Positions 24,065-32,759 of a stretch of DNA of 64,000 nucleotides are shown here, in pieces. The notes beneath the pieces were generated by a model. It made no database searches and was not told where the DNA came from. It worked only from the letters and a program-made list of their open reading frames with translations. Location: NCBI GenBank assembly GCA_041653995.1, contig JBAZEK010000002.1:248001-312000 (forward strand), in the 5' to 3' direction. The position numbers were made by a program, and so were the translations under genes. Numbering within the stretch: the stretch's first letter is position 1; each line of letters opens with the position of its first letter. The DNA comes from Dehalococcoidia bacterium. GTDB taxonomy: Bacteria > Chloroflexota > Dehalococcoidia > GIF9 > UBA5629.

Positions 24065-25195
24065 TCAAATAAACTGCTGAAAGAACTTTTTATAATTATC
24101 ATTGCCGGTTGAGCGGGATTTGAACTCGGGGCCGCCGCCGGCCCAGGCGATATCGCCGTGCATGGCCAGCAGCTCCAGGTGGCTCATGACCTCGCGATGC
24201 GACAGATATTTGCCGAAGCCTTTGCGCAGGCGAGGCTCGAAAAGCTCGATGGATATCTGATCGAGATCGAGGACGCGGCCATCCAGTATCTTCAGGATGT
24301 TGCCGCAGCGCTCGACGTGGAAACGCAGTATCTCGGCGGCGCGTTCGGCCGGCTTCAAATAGTGGGGCTCGCCCCTTTCGTACAGCCGGTGGCCGGGCAG
24401 GAGCAGCTCGGTATGCGCGCACTGCTTCTGCAACTTATCCAGCGACCGTATATAGGCCATTAAACCGTAAGCGCTGTTATCATTGCCGTAGCCCTCGGGC
24501 AGTATACGCCTGTTGCAGTAATACTCCAGTACGAGTGAGGGATGCGGTGTGATGGACGCCAGCAGGGTGTCGCCGCTGAAGACCACCTCATCCTCGAAGA
24601 TGGCGCAGAGGGAGTCAGGCGAATGACCCGGCGTGAGCAGGAAGCGGAAACGGTTGTCGGGCGAGGGCTCCCCTTCGCTGATACGATGTGTGACCTTTAT
24701 GTTGCTGCGCTTGCGGTGATAGGGGCGGCAGGCAATATTGAACTTATCCGGCATCAGGCAGGTGCGGCAGGACCCGGGAAAATCCGGATGGGCGGCGCCG
24801 TCGTTTATATCCTCATGGTAGGCCGCCATGTTTTCAAAAGCGAAATGCGCCCACAGCTCAGCGCCGCCGTCGGCCAACATCTCGGGCAGGTTGCCGTCGT
24901 GGTCCTCATGTCCGTGAGAGATGATGACGCGTTTAATATCCTTTACAGCGAAACCGGCCTGGCCGAGCAGATCGGTCAGCATGTCGAATTTGTCGAACTG
25001 GCCTGTATCGATGAGAGTCGTCTTTTCGCCGGTCACCACGTAGCACCAGCTCGGGCCGAGGCTCCAGTCCCCGCCCGATTCATAGAACAGCGGCGCGCCC
25101 AGGCAGTAGATATCGGTACCGCGGCGCGTGCGGTATTTCATGATGACGCCCTCGCCGCCGGCTTTGCCCTGCTTTATAATCTCGAATTTCTGCAA
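24065..25195 (-). CDS. MBL-fold metallo-hydrolase
   Basis: This 376-aa protein has the dinuclear-metal motif H94-x-H96-x-D98-H99 in ISHGHEDHDG, a downstream TPGHSPDSL histidine loop, FSGDTLL, and a C-terminal helical domain (winged-helix-like, LSHREVMSHLELL). This resembles LACTB2/glyoxalase-II-type hydrolases that act on thioesters, RNA or lactones. The TTG start at 25195 follows GGGAGG by 8 nt; an in-frame ATG 18 codons later is an alternative. The substrate cannot be told from sequence. Confidence 0.85.
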   Translation of the reverse strand: MQKFEIIKQGKAGGEGVIMKYRTRRGTDIYCLGAPLFYESGGDWSLGPSWCYVVTGEKTTLIDTGQFDKFDMLTDLLGQAGFAVKDIKRVIISHGHEDHDGNLPEMLADGGAELWAHFAFENMAAYHEDINDGAAHPDFPGSCRTCLMPDKFNIACRPYHRKRSNIKVTHRISEGEPSPDNRFRFLLTPGHSPDSLCAIFEDEVVFSGDTLLASITPHPSLVLEYYCNRRILPEGYGNDNSAYGLMAYIRSLDKLQKQCAHTELLLPGHRLYERGEPHYLKPAERAAEILRFHVERCGNILKILDGRVLDLDQISIELFEPRLRKGFGKYLSHREVMSHLELLAMHGDIAWAGGGPEFKSRSTGNDNYKKFFQQFI

Positions 25196-25314
25196 TGGAT
25201 TACCTCCCTAGCCAACAAAGTCGTATTGTAAAGCTTTTTGACGAAGTGTGTCCAAAATTTGCTAAAATTAAGGCAGAACCTCTGCACGGAACGTTTGATA
25301 AGGAGGTGACCGCC

Positions 25315-25854
25315 ATGGAAGACAAGATCATCAGATTCATCTCCAAGCTTAGCTCCGATAAGGTGCGCCTCACGGAGCTGATCGCTCATTTCGCCCACGA
25401 CGTATCCGGCAATGACAAGGAAACGCTCATCTACAAAAAAATATTGCCAGCGCTGATCAATATGGAGAAGGAGAACAGGATCAAGCTGTCCTGGGACATG
25501 CTGCTTACGCGCTACCGGTTCCCGCGTTATATCTACTTCGCTGCGGATGACAGGAAGCAGCCGGTTGTGACGGGACGGCCCCTCTGGCAGGCGGAGATCG
25601 AGGATATACTCAAGAAAGATTCGATCCTTTACCGTAAGAAGGTGCGTGAGCTGCGCCTGCAGGACAAATTTGACCGGTTCCTCAAGCGCTACGAAAAGAG
25701 CGCAGACGAGATCTCACCCTCCGAAGACTGGATAAAGGTGATCACGGCAATTATGGAGAGCAACCTGGCGCAGTACGATGTCATGCGCGCCTGCATCGAG
25801 GCCTTCAAGGCCGGCGCGGTATGGGAGAAGTACAGGCGGGAACTCGAAGGATAG
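25315..25854 (+). CDS. Unrecognised helical protein
   Basis: This 179-aa charged, mostly helical protein starts at ATG 25315 after AAGGAGGTGACC. The N-terminal ~65 residues (IIRFISKLSSDKVRLTELIAH...) look like a winged-helix arrangement. The rest is rich in Lys/Arg/Glu helices with no catalytic motif that I recognise. The frame is open 40 codons upstream, but only this ATG has a ribosome binding site. It is divergent from the metallo-hydrolase gene, with a shared upstream region. Confidence 0.65.
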   Translation: MEDKIIRFISKLSSDKVRLTELIAHFAHDVSGNDKETLIYKKILPALINMEKENRIKLSWDMLLTRYRFPRYIYFAADDRKQPVVTGRPLWQAEIEDILKKDSILYRKKVRELRLQDKFDRFLKRYEKSADEISPSEDWIKVITAIMESNLAQYDVMRACIEAFKAGAVWEKYRRELEG

Positions 25855-25864
25855 ACATCTCGCA

Positions 25865-25950
25865 GTCATTGCGAACGCAGTGAAGCAATCTGGTATTGGG
25901 AAATAACGCTACACAGGATTGCCGCGTCGCCTGCGGCTCCTCGCAATGAC
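25865..25950. repeat. Palindromic intergenic repeat, copy 1
   Basis: The ends GTCATTGCGA (25865-25874) and TCGCAATGAC (25941-25950) are exact inverted repeats, with an inner GCAATC/GATTGC pair and a GC-rich mini-hairpin (GCCGC...GCGGC) in the right arm. A second copy lies at 32231-32309. This type of REP-like element is common between genes in Dehalococcoidia-like genomes (family knowledge). It could fold as RNA and separate the two convergent genes. Confidence 0.75.
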
Positions 25951-25955
25951 CTGAT

Positions 25956-26504
25956 TCAGGAAGGTGTGTTCATTTCCCTGGCCACGGCCAGCAGCGCCAT
26001 CATCTCATCTTCCGTGACCTTGCCGCGGCGCACGGCTTCCTTTGGATTGCGGTTCTGCTCCTCCACCATGCGGATTGCCTTGCGTTCGGACACGCGGTCA
26101 TGGAAGATCAGCCAGGCGGCCAGCACCAGGCCGGTCCTGCCCTGGCCGGCCGAGCAATGCACCACCGTCTTCTCGCCCCTCTCCATCGAGTTGTAAAGAA
26201 AATACATTATGTGGCGGAGCGCCTCGCCGGTGGGAAGCTGCATATCGGGAGTGGGCGCCCACAGCACGTTGTCCGGCTTGAAGGCCTCCGCGTAAAGGCC
26301 CAGCAGTCCCCCTTCCACCGGATAGTATTTGAGCTCTTGTTCGGGCAGCAGGCAGACGACGCGCCGGATGCCCTGCTCTTTAATGAAAGTAATCCAGTCG
26401 TCCACCACGTCCCGGTGGATGAACTTGCCGGGGTTCCCCGGCCGCTGCGAGCCGAAGACCAGTTTTTCGCCCTTCGCAGCCGGCCCGAATCCATACTCAG
26501 CCAT
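25956..26504 (-). CDS. Dual-specificity/tyrosine phosphatase-like protein
   Basis: This 182-aa protein carries the cysteine phosphatase signature HCSAGQGRTG (Cys117, Arg123). An upstream acid region VCLLPEQELKYY (50-61) is in the place of the general acid loop. The layout matches atypical dual-specificity or archaeal-type phosphatases acting on phosphotyrosine or phosphoinositide-like substrates. It converges with the upstream plus-strand gene across the palindromic repeat. Confidence 0.88.
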   Translation of the reverse strand: MAEYGFGPAAKGEKLVFGSQRPGNPGKFIHRDVVDDWITFIKEQGIRRVVCLLPEQELKYYPVEGGLLGLYAEAFKPDNVLWAPTPDMQLPTGEALRHIMYFLYNSMERGEKTVVHCSAGQGRTGLVLAAWLIFHDRVSERKAIRMVEEQNRNPKEAVRRGKVTEDEMMALLAVAREMNTPS

Positions 26505-26519
26505 ATGATACCGTGTCTC

Positions 26520-26870
26520 TTAATCGGAAAAAGCTATGACGCCGATGATAACCAGGTTCACAACAGGCACAATGAAGAGCAGGCCCCACCAGCCCGGCTT
26601 GCCCCTGGCCTCGGAGATCTTCCACCACAGGATGACCAGGAAGATGATATTGACATAGGGGATCAGGCAGAGCAGCAGCCACCACCAGGCCTTGCCCGCG
26701 ATCATGCACATCAGATATATATTGGCGATGGGTATCCAGGCCAGCCAGCCGTTGGGCGTATTGGTTTTCCTGGCTATCGTCTGCAGGCAGACAGCCACAT
26801 AAATGTAGCATGCGATGCCGATGATGATCCATAAAGCCATCATCCAACCATCGTTAGGTGCTTGGTACAT
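26520..26870 (-). CDS. DUF5684-like small membrane protein
   Basis: This 116-aa protein has four hydrophobic segments with the arrangement WLAWIPIANIYLMCMIAGKAWWW and a final GLLFIVPVVNLVIIGVIA. This matches the DUF5684 family of small membrane proteins (sometimes mislabelled signal peptidase-like). GGTAAGTAGAT-type sequence precedes the start and AGGAGG lies 13 nt upstream. Function unknown. Confidence 0.7.
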   Translation of the reverse strand: MYQAPNDGWMMALWIIIGIACYIYVAVCLQTIARKTNTPNGWLAWIPIANIYLMCMIAGKAWWWLLLCLIPYVNIIFLVILWWKISEARGKPGWWGLLFIVPVVNLVIIGVIAFSD

Positions 26871-26900
26871 ATCTACTTACCTCCTTGGCAGGATTATATA

Positions 26901-28058
26901 TCACGCGCTTACATCGTTACAATGACCGGCATAGGTATGACTGCGGGCGGTTTCCAGCATCGCTTTCACATTTTCGAATTTTGCGTCGATGGGGCACTCG
27001 CAGCCCGTGCTCATAATAAAGCCGCCGTCCCTGCCCACGACTTCGCATAACTTACTGCAATAATTGACCACTTCCTCTTCCGTGCCGAGCGCGAGCAGAG
27101 ATGCCGGCACATCGCCCATGATGCACATGTGGCCTTTCAATATCTCCTTGGCCTTGAAGATATCGGTCGTGCTGTCCAGCTCGCAGATGCATTTGCCCCG
27201 CGGCAGGTCTTTAAGATAGGGGAGATTGAGCGTCCAATCGGTGTCGAAATGAAGGATGCTGATCAGCCCGGCGGCTGCGAAAGCATCGGCCATCTTTTTG
27301 ATGTAGGGGAAGCCGAACCTTTCAAATATCCTGAGCGGATAGAAACTGCCCGATCCACGCTCCAGTGGAAAGAACACGTACTTCAGGCCCGTGGCGGCGG
27401 TGTCGTCCAGCACGTTCCGGATCAGGTCATCCACCATGGCGTCCATCACCGCCTGCATCTTGTCCGGCTGCCTGTAGAGGTCCAGCGTGAACTGGTTGAG
27501 CGTCCTGGACAGCGAGAGGATCATGGTGGGATCGCAGGTGGTTGCGCCCGACATCACCGGCACGCCTTTGTCACGCCATATATCGACATGCTCCATGTAT
27601 ATTTTAAGCAGCTTCTTCTGGGTGGCATCGATTTTCTCCAGGGGACGTCCCGTTGCCCTCGGCAGGAACTCGGCCAAAAATCCGTTCCAGCCGCGATTGA
27701 TTATGGTCTCATAGTCCTCCCGGGTGAATATCTCCATCTCAACAGCCTGCAGGGCTTCATGCTCCCCCGCCTGTTTGCCCGGCACCCGCATCGGCATGGG
27801 CGCCGCCGAGATCTTCCAGCTCGAATTCACCCATATGAGGTTAGCGGCAAGCTGCCCATCCCAGCCGCCCAGGGCATCGAACGTATCCGCCAGGGCCTTG
27901 ATAGTGGTCTGCGGGTTCCTGTATCCATCGCTTTGCGGTACACCCTGATATCTGAGGGCAAACTGGGCGATCAGAGGGACCGTCGGTACCCTGTCCGGGA
28001 TCCCCGGTGATATGACGGTCTCAATGCGGTTGGTCCTTGTTATCAGGTTTTCTTCCAC
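26901..28058 (-). CDS. Uroporphyrinogen-decarboxylase-family protein (corrinoid methyltransferase-like)
   Basis: This ~385-aa TIM-barrel protein is of the URO-D/MtaA type. It has a His in LHFDTDW, a Cys in CICELDS and a C-terminal Cys in STGCECP, which together resemble the zinc ligands of cobamide-dependent methyltransferases rather than heme-pathway HemE. Such proteins move methyl groups from a corrinoid protein to an acceptor or demethylate methoxylated compounds. No corrinoid protein is adjacent. The start is taken as GTG 28058, which has GGGAG 8 nt upstream; in-frame ATGs at 28073 and 28100 are possible. Confidence 0.8.
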   Translation of the reverse strand: MEENLITRTNRIETVISPGIPDRVPTVPLIAQFALRYQGVPQSDGYRNPQTTIKALADTFDALGGWDGQLAANLIWVNSSWKISAAPMPMRVPGKQAGEHEALQAVEMEIFTREDYETIINRGWNGFLAEFLPRATGRPLEKIDATQKKLLKIYMEHVDIWRDKGVPVMSGATTCDPTMILSLSRTLNQFTLDLYRQPDKMQAVMDAMVDDLIRNVLDDTAATGLKYVFFPLERGSGSFYPLRIFERFGFPYIKKMADAFAAAGLISILHFDTDWTLNLPYLKDLPRGKCICELDSTTDIFKAKEILKGHMCIMGDVPASLLALGTEEEVVNYCSKLCEVVGRDGGFIMSTGCECPIDAKFENVKAMLETARSHTYAGHCNDVSA

Positions 28059-28281
28059 TTTACTCGCTCCCTGCATATTGTATACGGTGCTGCAAATCAA
28101 TCAATCATAACTAAACTGAATGGTCTTATCAAACTTAACCCTTGATATGATGTCCGCCCCGGCGCAAAACACATTCAGAACGCCGTCCCGGACACCCGGG
28201 TGGACATCCCAGAGCTTCAAATAAACGCTGATCTGCACTATAATTAGCAGGCCAAAATCTTATATTCGATCAGGAGGTTCC

Positions 28282-28875
28282 ATGGAGCTCTCAATCTGGG
28301 GTATCGTTCTCAACCTGCTGGAACAGGCCTGTCTCGTTATAGTCGTTTTTTACCTGCTGTTCCAGATCAGGTTCTTCCGGCGCATGCTGGAGGGAAAGCC
28401 CAATCTGCTCGACCAGCTTATACTGGCCGTAATCTTCGGTGCACTGGCCGTCTACGGCACCTACAGCGGCGTGCAGACGTCCGGAGCCATCGCAAACATC
28501 CGTAATCTCGGCCCGATGATCGCCGGATTCCTGGGCGGCCCCTGGGCCGGCCTGGGCGCGGGACTGATCGGCGGCGTCCACCGTTACTTCATGGGCGGCT
28601 TCACCGCCGTGCCCTGCGCGCTGGGGACCATAGCCAGCGGTCTGATTGCCGGCATAATCTATGCGCTGCTCAAAGGCAAAATCGGCGTCTGGAAACCGAC
28701 CCTCTATGCGTTCCTGATGGAATGTGCGGACATGGGCCTGCTGCTGGTGATGGCCCAGCCCTTCGACAAAGCCCTGAACCTTGTGTCCATCATAGCCGTG
28801 CCCATGATTCTGGCCGATACCGCCGGTGTGGCGGTTTTCGCTTTCATGCTGAGCAAACTTAAGTCGGTCCGCTGA
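28282..28875 (+). CDS. Stand-alone LytS-type 5TM sensor domain protein
   Basis: This 197-aa protein consists almost entirely of the 5TM-5TMR_LYT domain: RNLGPMIAGFLGGPWAGLGAGLIGG followed by a Tyr/Phe-Met-Gly-Gly and a second glycine-rich repeat. In LytS and related sensors this domain precedes a GAF/kinase module; here the protein stops right after the membrane domain, with no kinase or GGDEF part downstream. It may sense a murein or membrane signal via an unlinked partner, or be a transporter-like protein. GGAGGTTCC precedes the ATG. Confidence 0.85.
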   Translation: MELSIWGIVLNLLEQACLVIVVFYLLFQIRFFRRMLEGKPNLLDQLILAVIFGALAVYGTYSGVQTSGAIANIRNLGPMIAGFLGGPWAGLGAGLIGGVHRYFMGGFTAVPCALGTIASGLIAGIIYALLKGKIGVWKPTLYAFLMECADMGLLLVMAQPFDKALNLVSIIAVPMILADTAGVAVFAFMLSKLKSVR

Positions 28876-29005
28876 AGATGCGCGCCGGCCGGCGCCCCGG
28901 TTAAACAAACAGTTCAAGGCGAATTGACGGAAGCGTCCGGAAATCCTTATCATTATCGGGTTGGCCGTATTCAGGCCGGCAGCTAATGTTGGAGAGGACC
29001 GGACG

Positions 29006-30724
29006 ATGACTATAAAGATAACGGATACCACCCTGCGCGATGCGCACCAGTCGCTGATCGCCACACGCCTGCGCTCGCGTGATATGCTGCCCATCGTGGA
29101 GAAGATGGACAGAGTGGGATTCTTCTCGCTCGAGATGTGGGGCGGCGCCACCTTCGACACGTGCATCCGCTATCTCAACGAGGACCCCTGGTTCCGCCTC
29201 AAAGACATCCGCGCCATTGTAAAACACACGCCGCTCCAGATGCTGCTGCGCGGGCAAAACCTGGTGGGCTACCGGCACTACGCCGACGACGTGGTCAGGG
29301 AATTCGTGCGCCTTGCCGTCAAGGACGGCGTGGACGTCTTCCGCATTTTCGACGCCCTCAACGATATCAGGAACATGGAGCTGGCAATCCAAGAGTGCAG
29401 GAAATACAAGGTGCACGTACAGGGCACGATCTGTTACACCATCAGCCCGGTCCACAACGAGGAAGGCTTTGCAGAAATGGCCCACCGGCTGGAGGAGCTG
29501 GGCTGCGACTCCATCTGCATCAAGGACATGGCGGGGCTGATCTCGCCACCCGGGGCCGCCTCACTGGTCAAGGCCGTTAAAAACAAAGTCAAAGTCCCGG
29601 TGGATCTTCATTCCCACTGCTCCAGCGGTATGGCGCCCATGAGCTATCAGGCCGCAGCGGAGGCCGGCGTTGATATCGTTGATACCGCCTTCTCCCCCTT
29701 CGCCTGGGGCACCTCCCAGCCGCCCACCGAGAGCGTAGTGGCCGCATTTCAGGGCACGCCCTGGGACAGCGGGCTCGATCTGGAGCTGCTTTACGAGATA
29801 GGCGAGGACTTCGCAGCCATGGCCGGAAAGTACCGTTTGCTGCTCACCGCCGAGGCCACGCGCCCCAGCGTCAACGTGCTGCTGCATCAGATACCGGGCG
29901 GCATGTATTCCAACCTGATCAGCCAGCTGCGGGAGCAGAATGCTCTGGATAAGATGGGCGCCGTCCTGGAGGAGATACCAAAGGTGCGGGCCGATCTCGG
30001 CTATCCGCCGCTGGTGACGCCCACCAGCCAGATCGTGGGCATCCAGGCCGTGCTCAACGTGCTCAACGGCGAGCGCTACAAGAAGGTCACCAAAGAGGTC
30101 AAAGACTATTTACTGGGTTATTACGGCAGGCCGCCCGGCGAGATCAATGCCGAGGTACGCAAGATGGTGGCAGGGGACAATAAGATCATCAGCGCCAGGC
30201 CGGGAGAGCATATCGAATCCGAGCTGGCGAAATTAAAGGATGAAGCCCGTAAACTGAACATTCTGCATAAGGAGGAGGACCTGATAACCTTCGCCCTCTA
30301 TCCGCAGGTAGCGGTCAAATTCCTGCGCGGCGAGGGCAAGGAGGAGGTGCTGGGCGGGCCGGCGCCGGCCGCAGCGCCCGGCCAGTCGGCGCCGGAGATA
30401 CCCAACGAGTTCAGCGTAGATGTAGACGGCGAGGTCTTCAATATCAAGATAACCCCGGTGATGGGCACAACCGTGGATATCAGCCGCAAGGCCAAGGACA
30501 AAGAGATACCCAAGGGCGCCGTGCTCTCGCCCATGCAGGGTATGGTGCTGACCGTCAAGGTCAAGGTGGGAGACAAGGTCAAGGAAGGGGACACCGTGGT
30601 GGTCACCGAGGCCATGAAGATGCAGAACGATGTGCATACACCCCATTCAGGTACGGTCAAGGAGATCTTCGCCTTCAACGGCGAGATCGTGAATAAGGAC
30701 GATGTCCTGATGGTGATCGAGTAA
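29006..30724 (+). CDS. pycB: Pyruvate/oxaloacetate carboxyltransferase subunit with biotinyl domain
   Basis: This 572-aa protein has an N-terminal TIM-barrel carboxyltransferase (ITDTTLRDAHQSL, residues 3-15; KDMAGL; HSHCSSG) with the metal-binding layout of the pyruvate carboxylase B and oxaloacetate decarboxylase alpha family. A conserved carboxylase domain follows, then a C-terminal biotinyl domain with the acceptor Lys538 in EAMKMQ. It transfers carboxyl between biotin and pyruvate. The next gene is the biotin carboxylase, one base after the stop, so the pair is likely a two-subunit pyruvate carboxylase. Start ATG 29006 follows GGAGAGG. No sodium-pump beta subunit is nearby, which argues against a decarboxylase pump. 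Confidence 0.9.
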   Translation: MTIKITDTTLRDAHQSLIATRLRSRDMLPIVEKMDRVGFFSLEMWGGATFDTCIRYLNEDPWFRLKDIRAIVKHTPLQMLLRGQNLVGYRHYADDVVREFVRLAVKDGVDVFRIFDALNDIRNMELAIQECRKYKVHVQGTICYTISPVHNEEGFAEMAHRLEELGCDSICIKDMAGLISPPGAASLVKAVKNKVKVPVDLHSHCSSGMAPMSYQAAAEAGVDIVDTAFSPFAWGTSQPPTESVVAAFQGTPWDSGLDLELLYEIGEDFAAMAGKYRLLLTAEATRPSVNVLLHQIPGGMYSNLISQLREQNALDKMGAVLEEIPKVRADLGYPPLVTPTSQIVGIQAVLNVLNGERYKKVTKEVKDYLLGYYGRPPGEINAEVRKMVAGDNKIISARPGEHIESELAKLKDEARKLNILHKEEDLITFALYPQVAVKFLRGEGKEEVLGGPAPAAAPGQSAPEIPNEFSVDVDGEVFNIKITPVMGTTVDISRKAKDKEIPKGAVLSPMQGMVLTVKVKVGDKVKEGDTVVVTEAMKMQNDVHTPHSGTVKEIFAFNGEIVNKDDVLMVIE

Positions 30725-30725
30725 T

Positions 30726-32219
30726 ATGCTGAAGAAGGTACTGGTGGCCAACCGGGGCGAGATCGCCATACGGGTGATGCGCGCCTGCCGCGAGCTGGGC
30801 ATCCGCACGGTGGCCGTTTACTCTGAGGCGGACAGGGACGCCATTTTCGCCAAGTACGCCGATGAAGCCTACTGCATCGGCGCTCCTCCGGCCATCGAGA
30901 GCTATCTCAACATCAAGAAGATCATCGCCACCGCTAAAGAGAGCGGCGCGGACGGCATACATCCGGGATACGGGTTTCTGGCCGAGAATCCCAGCTTCGC
31001 CTATTCCTGCGAGCGTGAGGGCATCAAGTTCATCGGACCCTCCAGCCGCGTCATCGAGCTGATGGGCAGCAAGATAGCCGCGCGCAAGGAGATGAGCAAA
31101 GCCGGCGTGCCCATAACCCCGGGCACCAAGGACGCGGTCAGCGAGTTCGAAGAAGCGAAAAGGATAGCCGAAAAAATCGGCTATCCCATTATAGTCAAAC
31201 CTTCGGGCGGCGGCGGCGGCATAGGCATGACCATCGTTAACAGCGAGGCCGACCTTAAAAAGGGCCTGGAGAGCTCCAGCAAGATAGCCGCCAGCACATT
31301 CGGCCTGCCGGAGATATACATCGAGAAATACATCCAGAGCCCGCGCCATATCGAGGTACAGATACTGGCCGACGCCCATGGCAACGTCATCCACCTGGGG
31401 GAGCGCGAGTGCTCCATACAACGCAGGCACCAGAAGCTGATCGAGGAAGCCCCCTCACCCGCTCTCACACCGGAGTTGCGCGCCAGAATGGGAGAGGTGG
31501 CGGTGCGGGCGGCCAGGCAGATCAAATATGAGAACGCCGGCACCATCGAGTTCATCTTCTCCCAGGGCGAGTTCTATTTCATGGAGATGAACACGCGCAT
31601 ACAGGTCGAGCATCCTGTGACCGAGATGGTGACGGGCATCGATATCGTCAAGGAACAGCTGCTGATCGCGTCCGGCGAGCGTCTCAGTGTGAAGCAGGAG
31701 GACGTTAAAATGAACGGGTGGGCCATCGAGTGCCGCATCAACGCCGAGGACCCGCTCAACAACTTCGCGCCATCACCGGGCAAGCTGCGCGGCTATCGCT
31801 CGCCCGGCGGCGTGGGCATACGCGTCGACAGCGGCGTGCACACGCGCTATACCGTCTCACCCAACTACGACCCCATGATCTCCAAGCTGGTGGCCTGGGG
31901 CCGCAACAGGGACGAGGCTATCGAAAGAATGCGGCGCGCCCTCTATGAGTACGTGATCGTGGGTGTTAAGACCAACATACCCTTCCACAAGGCAGTCATG
32001 GAGAACGCCCGCTTCCGCAGCGGCGAGCTGGGAACGCATTTCATCACCCAGGAGACGACGCTGATCGACGATATGCAGGCTATTATGGCCAGAGAGAAAC
32101 CGCTGGAGGAGAAACTTTCCCAGGTATTCGACGACAGCAAACGGGCGGCGGCGGTGGCGGCGGCGGTGGCCTATACTCAGGCCGCACAGAAGGGCGCCCG
32201 CGGCACCGCGGACTCATAA
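30726..32219 (+). CDS. pycA: Biotin carboxylase subunit (pyruvate carboxylase A)
   Basis: This 497-aa ATP-grasp enzyme carboxylates biotin using bicarbonate and ATP. The N-terminal KKVLVANRGEIAIR, the ATP-loop KPSGGGGGIGM, and the catalytic region MEMNTRIQVEHPVTE are all intact. Length fits stand-alone AccC/PycA. It follows pycB by one base, which points to anaplerotic oxaloacetate formation rather than fatty-acid acetyl-CoA carboxylase. The C terminus has an Ala-rich tail. Confidence 0.9.
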   Translation: MLKKVLVANRGEIAIRVMRACRELGIRTVAVYSEADRDAIFAKYADEAYCIGAPPAIESYLNIKKIIATAKESGADGIHPGYGFLAENPSFAYSCEREGIKFIGPSSRVIELMGSKIAARKEMSKAGVPITPGTKDAVSEFEEAKRIAEKIGYPIIVKPSGGGGGIGMTIVNSEADLKKGLESSSKIAASTFGLPEIYIEKYIQSPRHIEVQILADAHGNVIHLGERECSIQRRHQKLIEEAPSPALTPELRARMGEVAVRAARQIKYENAGTIEFIFSQGEFYFMEMNTRIQVEHPVTEMVTGIDIVKEQLLIASGERLSVKQEDVKMNGWAIECRINAEDPLNNFAPSPGKLRGYRSPGGVGIRVDSGVHTRYTVSPNYDPMISKLVAWGRNRDEAIERMRRALYEYVIVGVKTNIPFHKAVMENARFRSGELGTHFITQETTLIDDMQAIMAREKPLEEKLSQVFDDSKRAAAVAAAVAYTQAAQKGARGTADS

Positions 32220-32230
32220 TTTTTTCGCCC

Positions 32231-32309
32231 GTCATTGAAAAAACCCGGCGACGAAGTTGTCCGCATATACCACAGCAGATTGCCGCGGGCCTGCGGCCCT
32301 CGCAATGAC
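32231..32309. repeat. Palindromic intergenic repeat, copy 2
   Basis: The right arm (from GATTGCCGCG to CTCGCAATGAC at 32309) is nearly identical to that of the copy at 25865-25950. The left arm is degraded (GTCATTGA). As with copy 1, it lies between two convergent genes. Confidence 0.7.
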
Positions 32310-32312
32310 TCG

Positions 32313-32621
32313 TTACTTATCGGCGGGAGGCTTATCTCCGCCGCTGCCCTTGTCGGCATCCTCGGTAAAAATATCCGCCACGTTCTTGCCGAATGCCTGC
32401 GCCGCCTTGCCGACGTCCTTGAACTTGGCCCTGACTTCATCGTCTTTGAAGCGCTCGTGCAGGGTTTCGGCTGATTCTTTAGCCGCCCTGCCCAGGTCGC
32501 GTGCCTTCTCTTTCAGCTTCGGGTCGTTGAATATCTGCCCCATCGCATCGCCCAGGGCGTCGAACATATCGCCGAGGTTATCCGCGGCGGACTTTTTTTG
32601 ATCTTTTTGCTGTTCCTCCAT
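32313..32621 (-). CDS. Small charged helical protein
   Basis: This 102-aa soluble, Lys/Asp-rich protein has long amphipathic helices (MGQIFNDPKLKEKARDLGRA, then a second repeat-like KDDEVRAKFKDVGKAAQAFG) and a disordered acidic/Pro tail. Start is ATG 32621 with AAGGAGGA 7 nt upstream. It resembles small apolipoprotein- or YtxH-like helical proteins. Function unknown. Confidence 0.6.
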   Translation of the reverse strand: MEEQQKDQKKSAADNLGDMFDALGDAMGQIFNDPKLKEKARDLGRAAKESAETLHERFKDDEVRAKFKDVGKAAQAFGKNVADIFTEDADKGSGGDKPPADK

Positions 32622-32759
32622 GACAATCCTCCTTATCGGTCCACTGCAATCTATTCTACTGTAAACAGGCACCTTTGCCTAAAGCCCGCACCTCATCGGT
32701 GAAATCTGATAACATATAGCCGCTCCCGCTGTTGCCTATTTATATCTGAGGAGAGGTCC

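Noticed and set aside
29006..30724. Oxaloacetate decarboxylase sodium pump alpha subunit
   Set aside because: No beta or gamma membrane subunit is nearby and the biotin carboxylase gene follows by one base, which fits pyruvate carboxylase better.
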